This document shows positions 54,486 through 62,310 of a stretch of DNA of 64,000 nucleotides, piece after piece. Each line of letters begins with the position of its first letter. The first letter of the stretch is position 1. The stretch covers positions 62,001 to 126,000 of the forward strand of contig JAKPPB010000020.1 of assembly GCA_029547605.1 (NCBI GenBank), in the 5' to 3' direction. The translations under genes were made by a program, and so were the position numbers. This DNA is from Methanobacteriota archaeon. GTDB taxonomy: Archaea > Halobacteriota > Methanomicrobia > Methanomicrobiales > Methanospirillaceae. The notes beneath the pieces were generated by a model that did no database searches, had not been told where the DNA came from, and saw only the letters and a program-made list of their open reading frames with translations.

Positions 54486-55106
54486 ATGAAAAATTTTTCA
54501 ACGCAACAGGAAGATTTCTGGGCTGGTTCGTTTGGTAATGAATATATCAGCCGTAATGCGGATAATCACCTGATTGCATCAAATATTTCCCTTTTTTCAA
54601 AAATATTCAATAAAATTGGAAAAATTCATAACGTTATTGAATTTGGGCCAAACATTGGACTCAACCTTTTCGCTATACATCAACTATTGCCAGATGTTGC
54701 ATTATCTGGGGTGGAAATAAATGAAAAAGCTGTGGAACAATTAAAACAATTAGATTTTGTGAATGTATTTCATGAATCTATACTGGAATTTTCAACCGAT
54801 TTTCAATGGGATTTTGTTTTCACTAAAGGTGTTCTTATTCACATTAATCCAGATTATCTTAATAATGTCTACGAAATTATGTTTAAAACATCAAAAAAAT
54901 ATATTTGTATTATAGAATATTATAATCCGAGTCCTGTCGAAATACCCTATAGAGGACACAGAGACCGCTTATTTAAAAGAGATTTCGCGGGAGAATTGAT
55001 GGGCTATTTTAATAGCCTGGAATTAATTGATTACGGATTTATTTACCACAATGATATTAATTTTCCACAAGATGACCTAACATGGTTTTTATTGAAGAAG
55101 AGTTAG
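54486..55106 (+). CDS. pseudaminic acid biosynthesis-associated methylase
   Basis: A 206-residue class I SAM-dependent methyltransferase. The SAM motif I is 'VIEFGPNIGLNLFAI' (about residues 49-63), motif II includes 'LSGVEINEKAV' (about 73), and 'WDFVFTKGVLIHINPDYL' holds motif IV (about 107-124). The N-terminal 'TQQEDFWAGSFGNEYISRN' is typical of the family found next to pseudaminic acid genes. Its target position on the sugar is not known. Confidence 0.85.
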   Translation: MKNFSTQQEDFWAGSFGNEYISRNADNHLIASNISLFSKIFNKIGKIHNVIEFGPNIGLNLFAIHQLLPDVALSGVEINEKAVEQLKQLDFVNVFHESILEFSTDFQWDFVFTKGVLIHINPDYLNNVYEIMFKTSKKYICIIEYYNPSPVEIPYRGHRDRLFKRDFAGELMGYFNSLELIDYGFIYHNDINFPQDDLTWFLLKKS

Positions 55107-55139
55107 AAATCCGTGATGTAATCGATGATTGGTGGATAT

Positions 55140-56294
55140 ATGAATTATTGTAGAAGATGTGTATTGCCTGATACGAAACCTGATCTAAAATTAGACGATT
55201 CAGGCATTTGCAGTGCATGCCGGAGCTATGAACGAAGGGCTCATATCGATTGGAATCTCAGAAAAGAGGAGCTTTTATCAATTTTAGAGAAATATAGGTC
55301 TAAAAGTGGGGAGAATTGGGATTGCATCATCCCTGTAAGTGGTGGAAAAGACAGTCATTTTCAAGTCCTAAAAATGCTCGAATATGACATGACCCCCCTT
55401 TGTGTTACCGCAACAACTTGTGATCTCTCAGAAATTGGCAGAAGAAATATTGAAAATATTAAGAATCTTGGTGTCGATTACCTTGAATTCTCTCCTGATA
55501 AAAAAATTCGCAGAATTTTAAACAGGATAGGTTTGTATCAGGTAGGAGATATTTCATGGCCTGAACACGTGTCAATATTTACTATCCCTATACAAGTGGC
55601 AGTCCGTTATAATATTCCCCTTATAATCTGGGGTGAAAACTCCCAAAATGAATATGGTGGACCTGCAGGTGCAAGTGAAAATAATATCCTCAATAGAAGG
55701 TGGCTTGAAGAGTTTGGTGGAATGCTGGGGCTCCGTGTCTCTGATCTGGTTGGATTAAACGGTATAAGGAAAAAAGATCTCCTTCCATATATTTATCCTC
55801 CAGATTCGGAACTGAAGAGGGGCCAAGTAACAGGCCTATTTCTCGGCTATTATCTTCCATGGGACGGGTACTCAAATGCATTGATTGCCCAGGCACATGG
55901 TTTTACAACACTCTCAAAGACTGTTGAGGGTTCATGTGTCAATTATGAAAATTTAGATAATCATCAGACGGGAATTCACGATTATTTTAAATTTCTTAAA
56001 TTTGGTTTTAGTCGTGCTTCAGATATTACATCCCTCCATATAAGAAGAGGGAGATTATCCCGACAAGATGCATGTAAAATTGTCCGGTTACATGATGGCA
56101 AATTTCCGTGGACCTATCTCTCAAAACCGATAGAAGAGATATTGAGGCCCCTGAATATTAATCTTGAAGAATTTATAAAAATTTGTGACAAATTTACAAA
56201 TAAGAAAATTTTCCTGAAAGACTCGTTAGGAAATCTGAAAAAAGATGATCATGGTAATCTTACGAAAATCAAGTACGCCGAGGAGGAGGTATAA
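55140..56294 (+). CDS. pseA: N-acetyl sugar amidotransferase (PseA/WbpG type)
   Basis: A 384-residue PP-loop ATPase. The N-terminus has a zinc knuckle with Cys4, Cys7, Cys24 and Cys27 ('CRRC', 'CSAC'), and the ATP loop 'IPVSGGKDSHF' begins at residue 64. In Campylobacter and Pseudomonas relatives it turns an N-acetyl group into an acetamidino (amidine) group using ammonia delivered by HisH/HisF-like partners, which here are the next two genes. The ATG at 55140 starts the conserved 'MNYCRRCVLPD'; five further codons upstream are possible but less likely. Confidence 0.9.
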   Translation: MNYCRRCVLPDTKPDLKLDDSGICSACRSYERRAHIDWNLRKEELLSILEKYRSKSGENWDCIIPVSGGKDSHFQVLKMLEYDMTPLCVTATTCDLSEIGRRNIENIKNLGVDYLEFSPDKKIRRILNRIGLYQVGDISWPEHVSIFTIPIQVAVRYNIPLIIWGENSQNEYGGPAGASENNILNRRWLEEFGGMLGLRVSDLVGLNGIRKKDLLPYIYPPDSELKRGQVTGLFLGYYLPWDGYSNALIAQAHGFTTLSKTVEGSCVNYENLDNHQTGIHDYFKFLKFGFSRASDITSLHIRRGRLSRQDACKIVRLHDGKFPWTYLSKPIEEILRPLNINLEEFIKICDKFTNKKIFLKDSLGNLKKDDHGNLTKIKYAEEEV

Positions 56295-56307
56295 ATAGCA
56301 GTTTACT

Positions 56308-56925
56308 ATGGTCCGAATAGGTATCATTGATTATGGAATGGGAAATATAAATTCAATTAAAAATGCCGTAGAGAGAAATAGGGGAATACCAATTGTAATT
56401 AATACAGAACAAGAGATAGCATCTGTTGATAAAATAATTCTCCCGGGTGTTGGTTCTTTTTATGAGGGTATAGAAAATTTAAAACGTTTATATTTATTGG
56501 AACCTATTCGGTCAATTTTTTCTGACAGCATACCAATATTAGGGATTTGTCTTGGAATGCAATTGCTTGGAACACTTGGAGAAGAGGGGGGTGTCAACCG
56601 CGGCCTGAATTTAATCGAGGGCATTACGAGACGATTGCACCCACGAGACAATTCTGAGAGAATCCCCCATATCGGATGGAATGAGGTTAATATCATAAAA
56701 TATAATCCATTATTTCATAATATTCCTGATGGGTCTGATTTCTATTTTGTCCATAGTTATCATTTCATACCAGATAATTCGGATTTTATCATTGGGATTA
56801 CGCCATACTGTGGATTATTTACATCCGTCGTTCATAAAAAAAATATATTTGGTGTTCAATTTCATCCAGAAAAAAGCGGCATATTGGGTGCAATAATGAT
56901 TGATAATTTTATAAACAGGATTTAG
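56308..56925 (+). CDS. hisH: HisH-type glutaminase paralogue for sugar amidotransferase
   Basis: A 205-residue class I glutamine amidotransferase. The nucleophile Cys lies in 'ILGICLGMQLLG' (about residue 80), and the His-Glu pair in 'VQFHPEKS' (about 188). It releases ammonia from glutamine. HisH normally pairs with HisF in histidine synthesis; here the pair stands between pseA and pseC with no other his gene, so it most probably feeds ammonia to the PseA-like enzyme. HisF follows after two bases. Confidence 0.88.
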   Translation: MVRIGIIDYGMGNINSIKNAVERNRGIPIVINTEQEIASVDKIILPGVGSFYEGIENLKRLYLLEPIRSIFSDSIPILGICLGMQLLGTLGEEGGVNRGLNLIEGITRRLHPRDNSERIPHIGWNEVNIIKYNPLFHNIPDGSDFYFVHSYHFIPDNSDFIIGITPYCGLFTSVVHKKNIFGVQFHPEKSGILGAIMIDNFINRI

Positions 56926-56927
56926 AA

Positions 56928-57707
56928 ATGCTGAAAATAAGGATCATTCCAACATTATTATGGAAAGACGCAGGTATAGTGAAGGGAGTGGGTTTTGACA
57001 GTTGGAGAAGGGTAGGGCCGGTCCTTCCTGCACTCAAAGTATATACCATGCGAGAAGTCGATGAAATTATTCTCCTCGATATTAATGCAACAAATGAGAA
57101 CCGAGAACCGGATTATCATTCAATTTCAGAATATTGTGAAGAGTGTAACATCCCCCTCACAATCGGTGGTGGAATTAGAGATTCCACATCAATCAAGAAA
57201 TTATTAAGATCTGGTGCCGATAAAATTTCAATTAACTCGGCGGCCTATGAAAATCCTGATATTATTTCGGAAGCAGCCAGGTATTTTGGCTCCCAGTGTA
57301 TTGTGTGTAGTATAGATGTACGAGAACATGTAGACGGCAGTTACGAATGTTATAAAAATTGCGGTACATTACCAACAGGTAAAGATCCGGTTGAATGGGC
57401 CCAACGAATGGAGTCGAAGGGAGCAGGCGAGATACTTCTTACATCAATCAATAGAGATGGGACAATGAGTGGATATGATATTAAATTAATTCGATCAGTA
57501 TCAGATGTGATATCAATCCCTGTTATTGCATCTGGCGGTGCAGGTAATCCTGATCATATTTACCAAGCAATATCAATTGGCAAGGCTTCTGCTGCTGCTG
57601 CCGCAAGTATTTTTCATTTCACGGAACAGACTCCCCTTGAAATTAAGGCATTCCTTGCAGCAAAACACTTACCGGTGAGAATGATAAAGAATACAGTTAT
57701 TATATAA
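56928..57707 (+). CDS. hisF: HisF-type barrel paralogue lacking catalytic Asp11
   Basis: A 259-residue (beta/alpha)8 barrel. Phosphate-binding loops 'TIGGGIRDSTSIKKLL' (about residue 81) and 'VIASGGAGNPDHIYQA' (about 204) and the Asp of 'CSIDVREHVDG' (equivalent to Asp130) are present. However, the N-terminal 'RIIPCLDVKDG' of true HisF is here 'RIIPTLLWKDAG': position 11 is Leu instead of the general-acid Asp. Loss of Asp11 argues against imidazole-glycerol-phosphate synthase activity and for a role as scaffold and ammonia channel to the sugar amidotransferase. Confidence 0.88.
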   Translation: MLKIRIIPTLLWKDAGIVKGVGFDSWRRVGPVLPALKVYTMREVDEIILLDINATNENREPDYHSISEYCEECNIPLTIGGGIRDSTSIKKLLRSGADKISINSAAYENPDIISEAARYFGSQCIVCSIDVREHVDGSYECYKNCGTLPTGKDPVEWAQRMESKGAGEILLTSINRDGTMSGYDIKLIRSVSDVISIPVIASGGAGNPDHIYQAISIGKASAAAAASIFHFTEQTPLEIKAFLAAKHLPVRMIKNTVII

Positions 57708-57726
57708 TTACCAATCAAAAACGGTG

Positions 57727-58929
57727 ATGTATATTTCATTCCCCAATCTCCTTGCAATAAACGGAGGCACTCCAGTCAGGGAAACACTTCTTCCTTATGG
57801 CCATCAATGGATCGATCGTTCGGATATAAACGCTGTAATGGACGTTTTATCATCCGAATGGTTAACAACAGGGCCTCTTGTCAATAAATTTGAAACCTGC
57901 TTTTCAGAATTCACTAATTCCAAGAATGCCGTTGCAGTAAGCAGTGGAACGGCAGCACTTCACTCAGCAATATTTGCCGCGGGAATAAAAAAGGGAGACG
58001 AAGTAATCGTTCCCGCAATTACTTTTGTTGCAACAGCAAACTGCGTTCTCTATCTAGGGGGTATACCAGTATTCGCAGATATTGAACCAGATACTCTGCT
58101 TATCGACCCCGATGTCATTCAGAGTCTTATTACTCCAAAAACCAAGGCGATCATCGCCATGGATTACGCAGGGCAACCTTGTGATTATGGCGCCTTGAGA
58201 GATATTGCAGAAGACCATGATCTTATTCTAATTGCCGATGCTTGCCACTCTCTCGGAGGCAAACACCATAATAAAATGGTTGGATCGCTCGCAGATCTGA
58301 ATGTATTTAGCTTCCATCCGGTAAAGGCTATTACTACCGGAGAGGGAGGCATGATTACGACGGATAATGACGAATTGGCAAAAAAAATGCGAATTTTTCG
58401 AAATCATGGCATTTCTACTGATCACAGAGAACGACAGATAAAGGGGTCCTGGAATTATGAAATGATTGAGCTTGGATTCAATTATCGGATCACAGATTTT
58501 CAATGTGCACTCGGAATATCTCAATTAAAAAAATTGCCTCGATGGATCGAGCGAAGAAATTTCATTGCACTGGAATATATTAATTGTCTAAAAGAACTTC
58601 CAGAAATCGTTCCTTTAATAACTAAATCCAATAATATTAATGCATATCATCTCTTTGTAATTATACTAGAATCTGGTAAATTAGAAAATCAGCGAGATTA
58701 TATTTTCAAAGCACTTCGTGCCGAGGGTATAGGGGTAAACGTTCATTATTCACCGGTATATTACCATCCATATTATCAAATCTCTTTAAAGTATTCACGA
58801 GGAATGTGTCCTAAAGCTGAAAATATTTTCCCGCGGCTCTTATCACTTCCCATTTATCCGGCCATGCAAGAACGGGATCTCAACGACGTAAGAACAGCAT
58901 TGAGAAAAGTCACCGACGCTGTATTATGA
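57727..58929 (+). CDS. pseC: PseC-type sugar aminotransferase
   Basis: A 400-residue DegT/DnrJ/EryC1/StrS family PLP enzyme. The PLP-binding motifs are 'AVSSGTAALHSAIFAAG' (about residue 73), 'IADACHSLGG' (about 165) and the Schiff-base Lys in 'FHPVKAITTGEGG' (about 199). It aminates C4 of the PseB product. A GTG directly before the ATG is an alternative start. The stop overlaps the next gene's ATG by four bases. Confidence 0.9.
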   Translation: MYISFPNLLAINGGTPVRETLLPYGHQWIDRSDINAVMDVLSSEWLTTGPLVNKFETCFSEFTNSKNAVAVSSGTAALHSAIFAAGIKKGDEVIVPAITFVATANCVLYLGGIPVFADIEPDTLLIDPDVIQSLITPKTKAIIAMDYAGQPCDYGALRDIAEDHDLILIADACHSLGGKHHNKMVGSLADLNVFSFHPVKAITTGEGGMITTDNDELAKKMRIFRNHGISTDHRERQIKGSWNYEMIELGFNYRITDFQCALGISQLKKLPRWIERRNFIALEYINCLKELPEIVPLITKSNNINAYHLFVIILESGKLENQRDYIFKALRAEGIGVNVHYSPVYYHPYYQISLKYSRGMCPKAENIFPRLLSLPIYPAMQERDLNDVRTALRKVTDAVL

Positions 58930-59654
58930 GGATTATTGCGATTATTCAGGCGAGAATGGGAAGTTCAAGATTACCGGGTAAAGCTTTGAAAGATTTAATT
59001 GGTGAGCCAATGCTTGTCCATATCCATAACAGGGTATGTCAGAGCACATTGATAAATGACATCATAATCGCCACAACAGAGTCGGAAAAGGATGATATCA
59101 TTGTTGATTTATGCCACGATAAAAAATGGTTATTTTTTCGGGGGAGCGAAAATGATGTTTTGGATCGATATTATCAAGCGGCAAGAATCTTCAATGGGGA
59201 TATTATCGTAAGGATCACATCCGATTGTCCAATCATTGATGCATCAATAATTGATAATATACTGAAAAAATATTTAGACCAACCTAAAGCTCCTGATTAT
59301 GCCTCAAATGTCTATCCAGTGAGAACATTCCCACAAGGCCTTGATACAGAGGTTTTTAGTTTTCAAGCTTTAGAAAGAGCATGGAAAGAAGATAATAATC
59401 CAGTATTAAGAGAACATGTGACACAATATATCATAAAAAATCCGAACATATTCAATATAATCTGTGTTACGAATCCAATTGATTTTTCATGCCATCGATG
59501 GACAGTTGATACTATTGAAGATTTTACCCTCATTAAAGCAATTTATGAACATTTTGGTCATGACAGATTTTCATGGACTGCAGTCCTGAATTTTCTCACC
59601 CAAAATCCCCAGTTATCAGAGATAAACAAGCATATTCCCCAGAAGGTGATCTGA
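58926..59654 (+). CDS. SpsF-type cytidylyltransferase, probable CMP-sugar synthase
   Basis: A 242-residue protein of the SpsF/COG1861 nucleotidyltransferase family. The nucleotide-binding N-terminus is 'IIAIIQARMGSSRLPGKAL' (residues 3-21), with 'DVLDRYYQAARIFNGDIIVRITSDCP' split at about residues 79-104, and 'HRWTVDTIEDFTLI' near 190. Members of this family stand in for PseF, which activates the finished nonulosonate with CTP. It ends with UGA directly followed, in the same frame, by the PseG coding sequence, so the two proteins may derive from one fused gene. Confidence 0.82.
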   Translation: MRIIAIIQARMGSSRLPGKALKDLIGEPMLVHIHNRVCQSTLINDIIIATTESEKDDIIVDLCHDKKWLFFRGSENDVLDRYYQAARIFNGDIIVRITSDCPIIDASIIDNILKKYLDQPKAPDYASNVYPVRTFPQGLDTEVFSFQALERAWKEDNNPVLREHVTQYIIKNPNIFNIICVTNPIDFSCHRWTVDTIEDFTLIKAIYEHFGHDRFSWTAVLNFLTQNPQLSEINKHIPQKVI

Positions 59655-61172
59655 ATCAATCTCGATAGGAACAAGACAATTATCTTTCGGGCTGATGCAG
59701 ACTCTGATATAGGAACCGGGCACCTCATGCGATGCCTTGCCGTTGCCCAGACATGGATCGATCTTGGAGGTACTGCAATACTGGCCACCAAACCTGGTTC
59801 TTTTCAAATCGAAAACAGATATCACGCAGAAAATATCTGTGTTGAACATATCCTTTCAATTCCCGGATCAATTGAGGATGCAAACGAAATTATAAAATTA
59901 TCTGAAAAAAATTCATCAAAATGGGTTATAATCGATGGGTATCATTTCCACGTAAAGTTCTTCAAATCATTAAAGAATGCCGGATTAAAAACAATTTTTA
60001 TTGATGATTTCGGCCAGATAACCACAGATTGTATAGATATAATTGTGAATCCAAATATTTATGCAAAATCTTTATTCTCAAAAAATCACATGAATAATTC
60101 AGCCTTATTATTGGGCCCTGAATATTATCCAATTAGAAGGGAGTTTTTTAGAGCAAGGAACTTTTCTAGGGATTTCTCTATTAGAACAATTCATATTCTG
60201 ATCACAATGGGTGGTGCCGATCCGAAAAATATTACATGGCAAATAATAAAAGCGCTCGATTGTTGTGATCTTTCTGACATCGAAATCATAGTTCTTGTCG
60301 GACCCCAGAATAAACATTATGAAAAATTAAAGGACGATATTAAAAAAATTAATTCATCGATTCGTTTGATTCAAAATCCAAGAGATATTCCAGAATTAAT
60401 GATTTGGGCTGACATCGGAATAAGTTCCGCGGGGACGACCACGTATGAACTGGCATTTATGAGACTCCCTTCATTCATTATTAAGATCGCAGAAAACCAG
60501 CTTTTTAACATCAATACTTATTCAAAACTTGGAGTTTTCGAAATAATAAATAATTCAGATCTCGCAGATCCTAGCATATTATGCAGAAAAATCCAGCAAT
60601 GGATTGAAAACCCAGGTTTTCGAGAGCAAACATCATCCAAACTTTCAGATATTATTGATGGGTACGGATCTGAACGAATTTTTGCGAATATTGAGGATTC
60701 GGTTGTGTTGAGACCAGTCCATAAAGATGACTGTTACAGGATTTGGCAGTGGGCAAATGACCCTGATGTTCGAGCATCTTCATTCAATTCTTTACCTATA
60801 TCCCTTGAAGACCATAAGAAGTGGTTTTTCGAAAAGATTGGAGATAAAAATTGTTTGTTCTTTATAGTTACATTACACACTATTCCAATCGCTCAACTGC
60901 GTTTTGATCTTGAAGGTCATTCAGCCAAGATCTCATTCATGATAGATAAGGATTTCAGAGGGAAAGGATATGGTGAACAGATTATCAGACTTGCATGTCG
61001 GTACCTTTTCCGTAAATTCAATATAGAATGTATCCATGCCTATGTTTTGCAGAGCAATTCAATATCGATAAAAACTTTTACAAAATCTGGATTTCATTTT
61101 CTCGCTACTGAGAGGATACATAATCACAAAGCAATTCATTTCGTTCTTGAAAAAGATGATTATTATGTCTGA
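59655..61172 (+). CDS. PseG-PseH fusion: UDP-sugar hydrolase and N-acetyltransferase
   Basis: About 505 codons. Residues 1-340 are PseG, a GT-B-fold hydrolase that frees 2,4-diacetamido-2,4,6-trideoxy-altrose from UDP. Its essential loop 'RADADSDIGTGHLMRC' is at residues 12-27 (His23 matches the catalytic His17 of C. jejuni PseG), and 'MGGADPKNITW' and 'SAGTTTYELAFM' follow. Residues ~350-500 are a GNAT domain like PseH ('LRPVHKDDCYRIWQWANDP', 'KDFRGKGYGEQII'), which acetylates N4. No ATG, GTG or TTG precedes the first Met (59727), which lies after His23. Translation must start at a rare codon (ATC 59655 or ATT 59679) behind the strong AGGTGATC at 59644-59651, or arise by read-through. Confidence 0.8.
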   Translation: MNLDRNKTIIFRADADSDIGTGHLMRCLAVAQTWIDLGGTAILATKPGSFQIENRYHAENICVEHILSIPGSIEDANEIIKLSEKNSSKWVIIDGYHFHVKFFKSLKNAGLKTIFIDDFGQITTDCIDIIVNPNIYAKSLFSKNHMNNSALLLGPEYYPIRREFFRARNFSRDFSIRTIHILITMGGADPKNITWQIIKALDCCDLSDIEIIVLVGPQNKHYEKLKDDIKKINSSIRLIQNPRDIPELMIWADIGISSAGTTTYELAFMRLPSFIIKIAENQLFNINTYSKLGVFEIINNSDLADPSILCRKIQQWIENPGFREQTSSKLSDIIDGYGSERIFANIEDSVVLRPVHKDDCYRIWQWANDPDVRASSFNSLPISLEDHKKWFFEKIGDKNCLFFIVTLHTIPIAQLRFDLEGHSAKISFMIDKDFRGKGYGEQIIRLACRYLFRKFNIECIHAYVLQSNSISIKTFTKSGFHFLATERIHNHKAIHFVLEKDDYYV

Positions 61173-62217
61173 AAAAATATATATTGGAAACAAGGAAATT
61201 TCTGTTGAATCCCCGGTATATTTTGTTGCAGAGCTATCTGCGAATCATAACCAAAAATTAGAGGATGCGTTGGCCCTCATTAAAGCTGCAAAAGAATCAG
61301 GGGCTGATGCAGTAAAAGTGCAGACTTATACCCCAGATACAATTACCTTGTGTTGTAATAGCGAATTATTTAAAATTCAAAGCGGATCGATATGGGATGG
61401 GCAGTTTTTATACGATCTATATAAAGAAGCGCAGACACCATGGGAGTGGCATGAAGAACTGATGCATTATGCTCAAAAGAATGAATTGGATTTCTTTTCA
61501 TCTCCCTTTGATAAAACAGCAGTTGAATTTCTTGAACATCTCAATGTTCCCGCCTATAAAATTGCATCTTTTGAGCTGGTTGACTTACCATTAATAGAAC
61601 GTGTTGCAGCAACAGGGAAACCTGTGATTCTCTCTACTGGCATGGCGACCTTCGAAGAAATAGATGAAGCAATCAGAACCGTTCTTTCAACTGGCAATGA
61701 AAAGATTGTTCTTCTCAAATGTACGAGTGCATATCCCGCGTCTGCAGGCGATATGAACTTGAGAGTGATACCATACCTGATAAAAAAATACGGTTTTCCT
61801 GTAGGTCTTTCAGACCATACACTTGGATATTCCATTCCAGTAGTTGCTGTTGCACTGGGCGCATGTATGGTTGAGAAGCATCTCACTCTATCGCGAACCA
61901 TAAAGGGTCCCGATAGTGCATTTTCATTAGAGCCTCATGAATTTAAAAAGATGGTTGATTTTACAAGATCTGCACAAAAATCATTAGGAGAGGTCACTGA
62001 TGAACTCTCTGAATCTGAAAAGCGCAATCTTATCTTTAGACGTTCACTTTTCGTTGTTGAAGATATGAAAGCTGGGGAAGTATTCACTGAAAAGAATGTT
62101 CGATCCATCAGACCAGGACACGGTCTGGCTCCGAAGTATCTTCCATCAATTATTGGAAAAAGAGCTTCGAGGAATATAAAAAAAGGATCGCCTTTAAATT
62201 TTTTTGATATTGCATGA
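61165..62217 (+). CDS. pseI: pseudaminic acid synthase
   Basis: A 350-residue NeuB-family enzyme that condenses phosphoenolpyruvate with the six-carbon sugar to form the nine-carbon acid. The barrel shows 'FVAELSANHNQKLEDAL' (about residue 20), 'DAVKVQTYTPDTITL' (about 48), 'SSPFDKTAVEFL' and 'LSDHTLGYSIPVVAVALGACMVEKHLT', seen around residues 214-240. A C-terminal antifreeze-like SAF domain begins near residue 285 ('RRSLFVVEDMKAGEV', 'IRPGHGLAPKYLPSIIGK'). The form matches PseI rather than LegI or NeuB. The ATG at 61165 overlaps the end of pseGH by eight bases. Confidence 0.92.
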   Translation: MSEKIYIGNKEISVESPVYFVAELSANHNQKLEDALALIKAAKESGADAVKVQTYTPDTITLCCNSELFKIQSGSIWDGQFLYDLYKEAQTPWEWHEELMHYAQKNELDFFSSPFDKTAVEFLEHLNVPAYKIASFELVDLPLIERVAATGKPVILSTGMATFEEIDEAIRTVLSTGNEKIVLLKCTSAYPASAGDMNLRVIPYLIKKYGFPVGLSDHTLGYSIPVVAVALGACMVEKHLTLSRTIKGPDSAFSLEPHEFKKMVDFTRSAQKSLGEVTDELSESEKRNLIFRRSLFVVEDMKAGEVFTEKNVRSIRPGHGLAPKYLPSIIGKRASRNIKKGSPLNFFDIA

Positions 62218-62310
62218 TCATTTACAAAATTTTACAGCACAATCATCTAAAAATTAATTGATACCAAAGCAAAAATCACATCAATTGACGAAATTGAGTT
62301 GATAGCTTAA

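Noticed and set aside
56308-57707. hisH-hisF as part of a histidine operon
   Set aside because: No other his gene is present, the neighbours are nonulosonate genes, and the HisF copy lacks Asp11.
59652-59654. UGA between the cytidylyltransferase and PseG read as selenocysteine
   Set aside because: No selenocysteine-insertion element is apparent, the flanking residues are not a redox site, and frhA in the same window uses Cys at its nickel ligands.
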